Shown: positions 34,337-43,206 of the stretch, piece by piece
How positions within the stretch are numbered: position 1 is the stretch's first letter
Layout of the letters: each line of letters opens with the position of its first letter
Source of the DNA: Paludibacteraceae bacterium
Lineage (GTDB): Bacteria > Bacteroidota > Bacteroidia > Bacteroidales > Paludibacteraceae
NCBI GenBank assembly: GCA_017448985.1
Contig: JAFSKL010000018.1
Span: forward strand, 1-58,364
DNA: 58,364 bases
Direction: 5' to 3'
Notes under the pieces: model-generated
What the model saw: only the letters and a program-made list of their open reading frames with translations
What the model was told of the DNA's origin: nothing
Databases searched by the model: none
Position numbers and translations under genes: made by a program

Positions 34337-37225
34337 CTACTTGATCTTTTTTCCTAACACATCGAACAGTTCATCCTTGCGGAGGATGAAGAGGGAACCG
34401 TTGAGAAGGATTTTCAACCCCTCCCCGGCCCTCCCCTCAATGGAGGGGGTTTGGTAGAGGTCGGTTCCGACCTGTTTGGGTTCGACGGTGAGATGGAGGA
34501 TGAGGGTCGAATCGCAGTCGAACTCGGTGTAGTAGGAGGTGGTGAGTGTCAACTCGCCGACCGGCATCGTACTCAGGTTCCATCCTTCCCACTCGGTTTG
34601 ATCACCTACGGTGATGGTCTTATACTGGTCGATGGAATAATTGGGCAGCAGGACGACGGTGAGGTGCACAATGGAGTCGCCGCCGAAGACATTGGGTGCC
34701 TCGACGCGTATATTGCCGTCGAAAGCGCCGGTATAGGTCACACCCTCGAAGGTGACCTGGTCACCCTCGCACATCGCGGTCTCGAACTCACCGTAGGTAA
34801 CTGGAACAGAGGAGACATAGACAATGAGCGTGAAGACGGAGTCGCAACCGGCGGTGGTGAGCAGGCTGTCGTGATAGACATAGGGTTCGTCGGCAGGCTC
34901 GAGGTCCTTGACGGCTTGTCCGTGCCAGACGATATCGATGGTGTTGACATGCTGCGTCTCGGTGAACGAATAGGTAGGCAGGACAGTGAGCGTGAGTACA
35001 AAGACCGAGTCCTGCCCATAGACCGACTTGAGCGAGTCATAGACGACAAACGTGCCGGTTTCGGCGGTGGGCAGCGTCTTCTTGCGCCATACAGCCTCTT
35101 CGTTGCGACAAGCGGTCTGCGTCTCGGTGAACTCATAGCCGATGGACTTGACGGTGAGCACGAGCGTGAGGAGCGAATCGCAACCGGCGGCCGTGTGGAG
35201 GAAAGCTGTGTCCTTGTAGGTGCCCGGCGTGAGGTCTTTATATACCTTGTCCCGCCAGGTATAGGTCTCGTCCATTCGGATGGAAGCCTCGGTGGGCGTC
35301 GAATAGGTCGGCAGTACGGTGAGCGTGAGTACAAAGACCGAGTCCTGCCCATAGACCGACTTGAGCGAGTCATAGACGACAAACGTGCCGGTTTCGGCGG
35401 TGGGCAGCGTTTTCTTGCGCCAGGTGGCTTCTTCGTTGCGACAAGCGGTTAGCGTCTCGGTGAACTCATAGCCGATGGACTTGACAGTAAGCACGAGCGT
35501 GAGGAGCGAATCGCAACCCGCGGTCGTCGTGAGGAAAGCCGTGTCCTTGTAGGTGCCCGGCGTGAGGTCTTTATATACCTTGTCCCGCCAGGAATAGGTC
35601 TCGTCCATCCGGATGGAAGCCTCGGTAGGCGTCGAATAGGTAGGCAATACAGTAAGGGTCAGCGTGACGAGCGAGTCCCCACCCTGCGTGTTCGGTATGG
35701 TGGTGTGGTACTCGCCGGCTTCTTTGAGGTCCTTGAACAGCTCGTCCGAATAGGTCTCGTTGTCGCAAACCGATGCCTCGTAGGCGAACTCGGTGTCCTT
35801 GACCGGCGGCTTGGGCGCAGCCATCTGGAGTGTATAAACGGAGTACGCACAGGCCTGGGAGTAGTTATCGGGCACCACATAGACATAGACGCGGTTGGAG
35901 GCGGCATCAAAGCCGATGAACGACTTGGCAGCCTTGCCGTCGGTCAGTGCCTCGAGCTGGTAGTCCGCGTCGCTGTATTCCTGCTCGGTGGTGGCCTGTC
36001 CGTCCGCAAAAACGACCTCCGTGCCGTCGATGGTCAGCGATTTGAGTGTATGATTATAGACCATCTCCACATCGTCAAGATAGACGAAGTCGGGATAGTC
36101 CTTCTTGTTGAAGAGTCCGCCCTCCTGGTAGGCCGAACCGCCACCCGGAGTCTGGTTGGAGGTAAAGGTGATGAGCATATAGGCCGCTTGCGCGGGATTG
36201 ACGCCCGAATAGGTGAAGGGCACGGCGATACGCTGCCATCCGAGGTCGTCGGTAGCCGCATAATTAACCTCCGCCTCCGCTATCTTGACGGAAGCGTAAT
36301 TAGTAGCCTCGGGGTCCTGATAGCGCGCGTTAGTGGTAATGACCGCGTGCGCACGGGAGCGGTTCACCGAATTAGACGGGTTCTTGTCCGCCGGCACATA
36401 CTTGGACCAGAAGACCAGAGAGTCCGGGGCTCCGACAAAAGGCGTGTTATAACCGCCGTTGGACGGATCGGAGAAATTAAAGTTACCCGTGGCATCGGTA
36501 GCACTCATCGAACCGGCATTGATCTGTCCGTTGGTGCAGTTACCGTTGGCGGGGATACCTACCACGAACTTGGTCTTGATCAAGGCGCTGTAGGAACCGG
36601 TCGTACCCGGACGCTTCTCCGACGACTGGGTGAACTGCTCGGTATTCCTTACCATACTGGCGTAGTCACCGGTGGCGGTATTGAACGAGTGCCATCCTTG
36701 CGGCTCGCCGTTGGTCCAGGTGCCTTCAAAACCGCCGTTGATCACGGCGTAGTTCGCGCCGGTCACCTTGCTTCCGGCGAAAAGGACGAGGATCGGTTCG
36801 GGCAGCGACGGAGCCGCTATAGAGAGCAGCACCTGTGCCTCGGAAGCCGAAATGACGGAGTTATAGGTGTCCTTGCCGTCCACGAATCCGTTGAGCACGC
36901 TGATCTCGGCGCGTTCGGAGATGGCCTTGATAAAAAGCGTGGTATAATCGAGGGTCAGCATACCCGATTCGTCCACGGGTATGTTGGGCAGGACGATGTT
37001 GCCCAGATCACCGGCATTGTACTTGAAGTCGGGCAGGACGAAGGTGATGGTGTTCGCTTCCGTACCCGGCAGGATATAGACCACTTTGTCCGGATACTGC
37101 GTCCCGCCTATATTGAGCAGGCCTCGGAAGGTGCCGGACACTTCGTCCACGGAGACTGCGCTCACAAGGACCGACAACGGACCCAGGACGAAGGACAAAA
37201 GACTGATTAGTATAATTTTTTTCAT
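34337..37225 (-). CDS. Large secreted protein, calycin-like, PCMD-like and repeat modules
   Basis: A 962-residue protein with a signal peptide. Residues about 25-450 are a paralogue of the downstream 516-residue protein (VVYILPGTEANTITFVLPDF, GGFEGTWTNGEPQGW, FVYLDDVEMVY). Residues about 475-930 hold repeated modules with AGCDSLLTL and GQDSVFVLTLTVLPTYS; two of these come from a 333-bp tandem duplication. It ends KILLNGSLFILRKDELFDVL plus GKKIK, preceded by a GC-rich repeat linker (TPSIEGRAGEG). It starts 6 bp after the TonB receptor, so the two are probably made together; it could be the receptor's surface partner. Confidence 0.75.
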   Translation of the reverse strand: MKKIILISLLSFVLGPLSVLVSAVSVDEVSGTFRGLLNIGGTQYPDKVVYILPGTEANTITFVLPDFKYNAGDLGNIVLPNIPVDESGMLTLDYTTLFIKAISERAEISVLNGFVDGKDTYNSVISASEAQVLLSIAAPSLPEPILVLFAGSKVTGANYAVINGGFEGTWTNGEPQGWHSFNTATGDYASMVRNTEQFTQSSEKRPGTTGSYSALIKTKFVVGIPANGNCTNGQINAGSMSATDATGNFNFSDPSNGGYNTPFVGAPDSLVFWSKYVPADKNPSNSVNRSRAHAVITTNARYQDPEATNYASVKIAEAEVNYAATDDLGWQRIAVPFTYSGVNPAQAAYMLITFTSNQTPGGGSAYQEGGLFNKKDYPDFVYLDDVEMVYNHTLKSLTIDGTEVVFADGQATTEQEYSDADYQLEALTDGKAAKSFIGFDAASNRVYVYVVPDNYSQACAYSVYTLQMAAPKPPVKDTEFAYEASVCDNETYSDELFKDLKEAGEYHTTIPNTQGGDSLVTLTLTVLPTYSTPTEASIRMDETYSWRDKVYKDLTPGTYKDTAFLTTTAGCDSLLTLVLTVKSIGYEFTETLTACRNEEATWRKKTLPTAETGTFVVYDSLKSVYGQDSVFVLTLTVLPTYSTPTEASIRMDETYTWRDKVYKDLTPGTYKDTAFLHTAAGCDSLLTLVLTVKSIGYEFTETQTACRNEEAVWRKKTLPTAETGTFVVYDSLKSVYGQDSVFVLTLTVLPTYSFTETQHVNTIDIVWHGQAVKDLEPADEPYVYHDSLLTTAGCDSVFTLIVYVSSVPVTYGEFETAMCEGDQVTFEGVTYTGAFDGNIRVEAPNVFGGDSIVHLTVVLLPNYSIDQYKTITVGDQTEWEGWNLSTMPVGELTLTTSYYTEFDCDSTLILHLTVEPKQVGTDLYQTPSIEGRAGEGLKILLNGSLFILRKDELFDVLGKKIK
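34415..34453. repeat. GC-rich stem-loop repeat in linker of the 962-residue protein
   Basis: CCCTCC pairs with GGAGGG around CCTCAAT. Third member of the family at 27266 and 30226, again in frame just before the C-terminal motif. Confidence 0.75.
34991..35656. repeat. Two near-identical 333-bp tandem copies
   Basis: CGTGAGTACAAAGACCGAGT at 34991 recurs at 35324 and the similarity runs through both copies, a 111-residue period in the encoded protein. The few differences suggest a recent duplication. Confidence 0.85.
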
Positions 37226-37231
37226 TTCAAA

Positions 37232-39976
37232 TTACAGATTTATGTTTAACCGGCACACGAAAGTCCGCGGCGGCGCGAGGGCCATCGGCCGGAAGCTGTA
37301 CTCCGTATTAAGCAGATTGTTGACCATGAACTGCATCTCCACATGCTCTTTGAAGCGCACGGCGCACCGCAGATCCATGGTGAAACAGCCCGTGTTATGC
37401 GACAGCCAGTAGTTATGGAGCGTGAGTCCGTCCTCGTAGCCGAAGATGAACATACGGGCGTACTCCATCAGGTCGGGTTCGTCCTGGATGCGCTCGTCCA
37501 CCATCAGATAGTCCACGGCCAGCATCTTGCTGCGGTACGACATGTTGATGCCCAGCGAGAGCCACTTGTAGGTATAGTCGATCGACGACTTGAACGAGTG
37601 GTGGTTGCGGTATTTGAGGTACTTGGTGTCGTTGGACTTGTTCTTCATCTGCAAGGGGTCGGTGTAGGTGGCTTCGCGGGCTATGCGCTCGTCGTTGTCC
37701 AGGTCCTCCGGCTCGGTGAAAGTGTAGCCGAGCATGTAACGGAGGTTCATATCCTTGCTGATATCCACCTTGCCGTTGGTGCTGACCTCCGCACCGTAGA
37801 TACGGGCATGGCTCACATTGACGAACTGGGCACCGATGCCGATGCCGGCGTTGCTGAGCGACTTGGTCTCCTTGATACCGTCGAGCATGGTCTGCAGCTC
37901 GTCGATGACATCGTAGATCGAGTTGATCATCGTGAAATCGGAGTTGCGGAAGAGTCCGAACTGATACTCGATCATGTTGCGGTACTCGGTGTAGAAGCCG
38001 GCGAAGTCGATCGTTCCGGACACGGGGCCGAACTTATAGAGCTGCATATAGCCCAGTTCGGCGTTGTAGCCCGACTCCGGCTTGATGTTGTGGTTCGGAT
38101 AGACCCCGACTCCGCCGATGTCCTTGCGTGCAAATTTCTCCGTGATGGAGGGGTTGCGGTATCCCTGTCCGAACGAAGCACGGAGGAAGCCGGCTTTGTA
38201 GATCTCCCAGTTGAGACCGGCACGGAACACGGGACGAACCGGACAGAGCCAGTTGCCGATCTGTATGTTGGCCTCCTTGTATTGGTCGTCCATACGGTAG
38301 TACTCGAGCCGCAGTCCGGCGCTCAGCGAGAGCCGGTCCGCGATTCGGTGATCGTACTGCAGATAGGCAGCCAGGTTGTCCGTATGGTGCGTGCCCGTGA
38401 TATTGGCGGTGTTGGTGATATGGCTCCAGTTGATGCCCGTCGTCAGGCGTACACCGGACTGCCACTGTTTGGCGAACTGATAGTCCACATAGCCGTTATA
38501 GGTCAGTTCGGGCCGCGTGGGGCTGTTGTCAGCCAGCAGGTTCATCGCGTAGCCCAAGGCATCCTGCAGCTCAGCCACCGTACCCGTGTAGCCCAGCCCG
38601 TTCTTGACCAAGTTGATACCGCCTAAGACGGCATCCAGCCACTGCTCGTTCTTGAACGGCACCGCCACCTCCTTGAAGGTGACCAGCAGCGCGTCTTCCA
38701 GCGACACGCCTGCATCCGTAAAGCCTGTTATCTGGTCGTAATAGCCCTTCACTTTGTCCAGATCGAAACTCGTCGCGCCCCACTTGATCAGGTCCTCGGT
38801 ACTGATACCCGGCGTAGGTGTCGTCAGGTTGTCCGCCGTCATGTAGAAACGCGTACGCAGCTTGTGCGAGATACCGCGCTCCACATCGTCGTAGTTGAAG
38901 AAGGGGTCGATATTGAAGTTGTGCTCCTTGCGTCCCATGTTGGTCAGCGGCGACGGATGAAGCGGGTCCTTGGGACTGCGCCAGATGAAGAAATCGCCGT
39001 AGTTATTGGCCACATAATTGAGGTTGAACCCCGCGTTCATGTACTTGTTCTCCGGCATCGGTACATGGTAGGTCATGTTGCCTCCCAGTCGTGCACGGTC
39101 GTTGAAACTCTGCTGACGGTAGCCCTCGTCCTTGAATCCGCTGATCGAAGCCGACACATCGAAGTCGCCTACCCTGCGCGAGTGAGAAGCCTCGGCACCA
39201 TAGTAGATCGGCAGACGGGCACCTGTATGGTGATACTGCGTGTAGTTATCGTAGATGCCCACATAGCCGGACACCTTGGTAGCAGGCGTCAAGCCCGGAC
39301 GCTGCGTGCGCACATTGATCACGCCGTTGAGCGCCGACGAGCCGTACAGCACCGACGAAGCGCCTTTCACCACCTCGACCTGCGCCACATTTTCCAGCGG
39401 TATGTTGTTCCAGTTGATCTCGCCCGTCTTGGGGTTGAGGATCGTCATCTCGTCCATCAGTACCTGGCAGCGCGAACCGACGCTGTAGGTCCAACCGCCA
39501 CCGCCTCGTATGCTGGGCTGCTTGTCGATGATCTCCACGCCGGGCACGGTCTGCAGCGTAGCGGAGAGGTCCGTCGGCGCCTGGGAACGGATGGTCTGCG
39601 GCTTGAGCACCTCCATGCTCACCGTCACATCCGTCACGCGTTGCTCGAACCGTCCGGCAGTCACCACCACCTCCTCCAGCACCTCGTTGTCCGCCTGCAG
39701 CACCAGGTTGTACTTGGGCGGAAGGCTCTTGAGCACGCGCTGCTCGGTCTGATAGCCCACATACGAGAACTGCAGATGGACGGGCAGCGTGCTGACATTC
39801 AGCTCGTAGTACCCGTCCAGATCCGTCACGGTGCCGGTTCCGTTATCCGTATTCAGGATGGAGACGCCGATCAGCGGCTCGCGAGTGAAGGCATCGGTAA
39901 TGACACCACTCAGTTTTTCGGCACACAGAGTGCCCGCCAAAAGAACAAAAAAGACTAATAAGTATATCTTCTTCAT
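37232..39976 (-). CDS. TonB-dependent outer-membrane receptor
   Basis: A 914-residue receptor with a signal peptide from MKKIYLLVFFVLL, chosen at 39976 because the longer frame adds 42 residues without a signal. A carboxypeptidase-regulatory-like domain (about 20-105, GTGTVTDLDGYYEL) is followed by a plug with VPGVEIIDKQPSIRGGGG and VVKGASSVLYGSSALNGVIN, then a 22-strand-type barrel ending RTFVCRLNINL. No SusD homologue lies nearby, so it is not a classical polysaccharide-utilisation pair. It heads a run with two PCMD-like and one repeat-rich secreted proteins. The substrate is unknown. Confidence 0.93.
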   Translation of the reverse strand: MKKIYLLVFFVLLAGTLCAEKLSGVITDAFTREPLIGVSILNTDNGTGTVTDLDGYYELNVSTLPVHLQFSYVGYQTEQRVLKSLPPKYNLVLQADNEVLEEVVVTAGRFEQRVTDVTVSMEVLKPQTIRSQAPTDLSATLQTVPGVEIIDKQPSIRGGGGWTYSVGSRCQVLMDEMTILNPKTGEINWNNIPLENVAQVEVVKGASSVLYGSSALNGVINVRTQRPGLTPATKVSGYVGIYDNYTQYHHTGARLPIYYGAEASHSRRVGDFDVSASISGFKDEGYRQQSFNDRARLGGNMTYHVPMPENKYMNAGFNLNYVANNYGDFFIWRSPKDPLHPSPLTNMGRKEHNFNIDPFFNYDDVERGISHKLRTRFYMTADNLTTPTPGISTEDLIKWGATSFDLDKVKGYYDQITGFTDAGVSLEDALLVTFKEVAVPFKNEQWLDAVLGGINLVKNGLGYTGTVAELQDALGYAMNLLADNSPTRPELTYNGYVDYQFAKQWQSGVRLTTGINWSHITNTANITGTHHTDNLAAYLQYDHRIADRLSLSAGLRLEYYRMDDQYKEANIQIGNWLCPVRPVFRAGLNWEIYKAGFLRASFGQGYRNPSITEKFARKDIGGVGVYPNHNIKPESGYNAELGYMQLYKFGPVSGTIDFAGFYTEYRNMIEYQFGLFRNSDFTMINSIYDVIDELQTMLDGIKETKSLSNAGIGIGAQFVNVSHARIYGAEVSTNGKVDISKDMNLRYMLGYTFTEPEDLDNDERIAREATYTDPLQMKNKSNDTKYLKYRNHHSFKSSIDYTYKWLSLGINMSYRSKMLAVDYLMVDERIQDEPDLMEYARMFIFGYEDGLTLHNYWLSHNTGCFTMDLRCAVRFKEHVEMQFMVNNLLNTEYSFRPMALAPPRTFVCRLNINL

Positions 39977-40042
39977 AAGCAAATCCAAAAAAACGCGCAA
40001 AGTTACAACATTTTTCCGATATACGAAGCATATAATGATAAG

Positions 40043-40070
40043 AAAAAGGTGCTTTTTTTTAAGCACCTTA
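40043..40070 (-). terminator. Terminator after the steroid-reductase run
   Basis: On the minus strand AAGGTGCTT pairs with AAGCACCTT around five A, followed by TTTCTT; 71 bp past the dehydrogenase gene. Confidence 0.8.
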
Positions 40071-40140
40071 ATAATCGTATATGTATTCTTAACAAATAGC
40101 ACGACTATTTTGGGGTTAACCGTAATAATCGTGCGTGTTC

Positions 40141-40968
40141 CTATTTCATATAGGGAGCGAGTTTCTTCTGCGCGAGGAAGAGCATCCAGTCGGGTGTATG
40201 CTTCAGCAGCGGCGTGCAGAGCCAGTTGATCACTCCCGGCGTGTCGGCTTTCTTGTTGCGGAACATCTTGCGCAGGGCGCGTTTGACGAGCCGGTGAGGC
40301 GGGATACTGACCGTGAGCGCCACCGCCAGCTTGCGGAGGTTGGGTGCCAAACCGAACAGGCCCGTATCCACGGCTCCCGGAGCCATCACCGTGATGCCCA
40401 CATTATGCGGACGGAGTTCGTACCAGAGGGCTTTGGAGAAATTATAGATGAACGCCTTGGTGGCATTGTAGGTCTGAATACCTGGCATTGCCATCCAGGC
40501 GGACATGCTACTCATATTCAATATATACCCGCGCATACGTTTATGCCCGCATATACGCGTGCGCGCCTCCTCGTCGGTCAGTTGGCGTTCGATCATGTCC
40601 GCGGCAAAGAGACGCGTCAGCTTGGCCACGGTGATCATATGGAGCTGCAGCATCAGTTCGATACGCTTCATCGAGGTGTTGCAGTATTGGTTGAAGAAGA
40701 ACACACCGGCGTTGTTGATCAGTATATCCACCGTGTAGCCGCTCTCCACACACCAGTCATGCAGCGTCTCCGCGGCATTCGGCAGGCTGAGGTCGGCGTA
40801 GCGCGCTATCGTCTTGACGCCGTAGGTGGCCGACAGGTCCTTCGACACCTGCGCCAACTCCTGCTCCTGATTGCTGACCAACAGCAGGTCACAATGGTAA
40901 TCCCGCGCCAATTGGGTGGCGTACTGCAAGCCGATACCGCTGCTGGCGCCCGTTACTAATGCGAGCAT
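40141..40968 (-). CDS. Short-chain dehydrogenase (candidate hydroxysteroid dehydrogenase)
   Basis: A 275-residue classical SDR. TGASSGIG (6-13) binds NAD(P), NNAG is at 85-88, and the catalytic set is S154, Y167 and K171 (YNATK). The C-terminal extension ends KKLAPYMK. On its own the substrate is open. Next to an SRD5A-type reductase and an old-yellow-enzyme reductase it is most likely a hydroxysteroid dehydrogenase acting at C3, as in the known Bacteroidetes bile-acid cluster. The start at 40968 (MLALVTGASS) is preferred; the upstream in-frame ATG adds ten residues encoded by a CATTTAC array. Confidence 0.82.
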   Translation of the reverse strand: MLALVTGASSGIGLQYATQLARDYHCDLLLVSNQEQELAQVSKDLSATYGVKTIARYADLSLPNAAETLHDWCVESGYTVDILINNAGVFFFNQYCNTSMKRIELMLQLHMITVAKLTRLFAADMIERQLTDEEARTRICGHKRMRGYILNMSSMSAWMAMPGIQTYNATKAFIYNFSKALWYELRPHNVGITVMAPGAVDTGLFGLAPNLRKLAVALTVSIPPHRLVKRALRKMFRNKKADTPGVINWLCTPLLKHTPDWMLFLAQKKLAPYMK

Positions 40969-40972
40969 TGGC

Positions 40973-41036
40973 TTATTTACGATTTGGTCATTTACCATTT
41001 ACGATTTATTTAGTCATTTAGTCATTTGGCCATTTT
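40973..41036. repeat. Heptad/octad array, word CATTTAC/CATTTGG
   Basis: CATTT and GATTT words every 7-8 nt between the SDR and OYE genes. It contains the OYE stop codon, making MAK at its C-terminus repeat-encoded. Confidence 0.8.
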
Positions 41037-42308
41037 CTGTTCAGCCACGGATTTCCTGGCATTGGCCTCGAGTTCGGCTATCTCGCGTTGGATACGCGGA
41101 GCGATCACCTCGCCGTCACGCTCCACGCACTCGTGACACTTCATGTTGAGCGTGTACATACGTCCAACGCAGTAGTTCGACCGCCCGCAGCCGGCATGGT
41201 AGTGCGGATTCTCCTGCACGTGGTGCACAAACTCCGGATCCTTGATCAGCACATGGGCTATCTGGAAGAGTTCGAAGCCCTCGTCCATGATCTGCCGGCA
41301 GTTGTCACCGCTCTGCACGCCGCCCACATAGATGAGCGGCACATCGGTGATCTCTTTCTGGAACAGCTTGGCTTTGTCCATGAAATAGAGCTCTTTGAAG
41401 GGCTGCGTCGGCAGCATGATCTGGTGCACACCGGGTATGTTCAGCGCCGCCTTGAGCCACCAGAAAGATTTCATATTCATGTAGTGCGCCAGCGTCTTGT
41501 ACGGCATGGCTCCGCCGAGGATCGTCATGGGGCTTCGGCTCACCGTACCGCCGGAGAGGACGATACCGTGCACCCGGTGTTTGGCGATCTCTTTGGCCAC
41601 CTTGATGCCCTCTTCGAGGTCCGAACCGTGCCAGCAGTCGTCCCACATGTTCGTCTTGACGACCACGGCCATGTCGTTGCCCGCGTGAGCCATCACCTCG
41701 TCCAGCACCTCGTTCATGAAGCGTACACGGTTCTCGAACGAGCCGCCGTATTGGTCGTGACGATGGTTGGTGCGCGGACTGATGAACTGCGAGAGGAGGT
41801 AAGCGTGACCCGCGTGTATCTCCACGCAGTCGAAACCGCATTCACGCGACCAGTCCACCGCCTCGCCGAACTTCCTGACGAGCGCCTGTATCTCGTCCAC
41901 GCGCAGACGGCGATGAATAGTGGGGCTGTAGAGGTTGAACCAGCTGTCGGCACTCACCGGCATGCAGTGACAGGTGTAGAAATGGGTCATGTTGCCGCAG
42001 TGACCCAACTGAATGCTCGCCTTGGCGCCTTCTGCATGGATGGCGTCGGTCAGCTTCTTCATGTCGGGAATGATCTCCGGACGCACATAGAGCTGTCCGT
42101 CGAACGACACGCCGCTCAGGTCCACGGCACAGTAGGCCACCGTCGTCATGCCTACTCCGCCACGCGCTACACTCACATGATAGTCCTGCAGCTCCTGCGT
42201 AGGCGCATTGCCGCGAGCCATATTCTCAAAAGCAGCGCTGCGGATAATACGGTTCCGCAGCGTGATTGGTCCCAACTTATAAGGGGTAAAAAGTTTGTTT
42301 TCTTTCAT
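41022..42308 (-). CDS. Old-yellow-enzyme family reductase (candidate 5-beta-reductase)
   Basis: A 428-residue FMN-dependent TIM-barrel reductase. LRNRIIRSAAFENM at the N-terminus, ASIQLGHCGN, and EIHAGHAYLLSQFISPRTN with DQYGGSFENRVRF are the conserved OYE/NADH:flavin oxidoreductase blocks. Cysteines in CGRSNYCVGRMYTLNMKCHE near the C-terminus resemble, with altered spacing, the iron-sulfur site of the enoate-reductase branch. It lacks the extra FAD/NAD domains of BaiCD (about 640 residues). In the known gut Bacteroidetes cluster, an enzyme of this type reduces 3-oxo-delta4 bile acids to the 5-beta form; that role is inferred here from context. Confidence 0.85.
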   Translation of the reverse strand: MKENKLFTPYKLGPITLRNRIIRSAAFENMARGNAPTQELQDYHVSVARGGVGMTTVAYCAVDLSGVSFDGQLYVRPEIIPDMKKLTDAIHAEGAKASIQLGHCGNMTHFYTCHCMPVSADSWFNLYSPTIHRRLRVDEIQALVRKFGEAVDWSRECGFDCVEIHAGHAYLLSQFISPRTNHRHDQYGGSFENRVRFMNEVLDEVMAHAGNDMAVVVKTNMWDDCWHGSDLEEGIKVAKEIAKHRVHGIVLSGGTVSRSPMTILGGAMPYKTLAHYMNMKSFWWLKAALNIPGVHQIMLPTQPFKELYFMDKAKLFQKEITDVPLIYVGGVQSGDNCRQIMDEGFELFQIAHVLIKDPEFVHHVQENPHYHAGCGRSNYCVGRMYTLNMKCHECVERDGEVIAPRIQREIAELEANARKSVAEQKMAK

Positions 42309-42354
42309 CTTTCGACATTTATCGGAGTGCTCGAAAGCACCTTTGGACTTTCGA
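42309..42354. repeat. Short word repeat between OYE and SRD5A genes
   Basis: TTTCGACATTT, GTGCTCGAAAGCAC and GGACTTTCGACT resemble the GACTTTT words at 53357-53390 and include a small palindrome. No gene. Confidence 0.45.
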
Positions 42355-43161
42355 CTAGTAGATAAACGGAATAATACGTTTCAACTTCTTGCGGTTGAAT
42401 TCGTCGGGGAATTCCTCCGCGTACTTATTGTAAATGGCGTTGCTCCGCGGCACGAGGTTGCAACAGCTGAACCAGAAGAACAGCAGTCCTGCCAGCGACC
42501 AAGTGAGGATGGCAAAGCCCAGCCATTCAGTGATCTCGCCCAGGTAATTGGCACTCGTCACATACTTGTACAGACCGCCCTTGGGCAGATAGTGCTTCGT
42601 GTCTCCGGGCTGGCGGAGATGCCGGATCACATGGTCCGAGTGCACATTAATAATCCAGCCCGTGATGAAGATCAGCGCACCGATGATGAACCGCGGGTCT
42701 GTCAGCCAAGCCGAGGTGTACAGCTGCGAGTAGAAAGGATCGTTCGGAGCAATATGGAACAGGAAATAGCCCTGTATGTAGCCGTTGATCATATTCCATA
42801 CCACCGACATGATCATGATCGCTATCGGCATCTTGCCTTTGCCCTGCAACAGGAACGGGAACACGAACGAGCGCTGGAAATAATGGAACTCAAAAATAAG
42901 GAAGAACAGCCAGTACGGCACGCCGCGCGTGATGCCGCCGTACAGAGGCAGCGACTTGAGGTACAGGTACAGCATCACAAAGAACACCGGGCACTCCATC
43001 AGCAGCCACCCTACTTTGTTGTTGATAGCCGGACCCCATTTGTCAGAACGCATCTTGCCATAACCCGCATCCACGAAGTACAGGGACACGAACACGACGA
43101 GACCTATCAAAAACATGATATACATCAAGTCGTAAAAGAAATCAATGGTATAAATATCCAT
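42355..43161 (-). CDS. Steroid 5-alpha-reductase homologue (SRD5A family)
   Basis: A 268-residue integral membrane protein with about seven segments and a strikingly eukaryote-like C-terminus. NVHSDHVIRHLRQPGDT, GGLYKYVTSANYLGEITEWL and the final IIPFIY align with human SRD5A1. Residues matching the substrate-carbonyl pair of human SRD5A2 (E57, Y91) are present as E56 (LLMECPVFF) and Y94 (HYFQRSFV). The enzyme should reduce the delta4 bond of 3-oxo steroids with NADPH, giving 5-alpha products. It is first in a three-gene run with its own promoter. Substrate (bile acid or steroid hormone) is inferred from the cluster. Confidence 0.92.
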   Translation of the reverse strand: MDIYTIDFFYDLMYIMFLIGLVVFVSLYFVDAGYGKMRSDKWGPAINNKVGWLLMECPVFFVMLYLYLKSLPLYGGITRGVPYWLFFLIFEFHYFQRSFVFPFLLQGKGKMPIAIMIMSVVWNMINGYIQGYFLFHIAPNDPFYSQLYTSAWLTDPRFIIGALIFITGWIINVHSDHVIRHLRQPGDTKHYLPKGGLYKYVTSANYLGEITEWLGFAILTWSLAGLLFFWFSCCNLVPRSNAIYNKYAEEFPDEFNRKKLKRIIPFIY

Positions 43162-43206
43162 ACTTTTGTTTGTTATATTTCATCGTTGGCCGCACAAAAC
43201 AGCGCA

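Noticed and set aside
30262..37210. Several 330-500-codon frames opposite the repeat-rich secreted proteins
   Set aside because: Their repeats mirror the sense-strand repeats, and signal peptides and plausible starts exist only on the minus strand.
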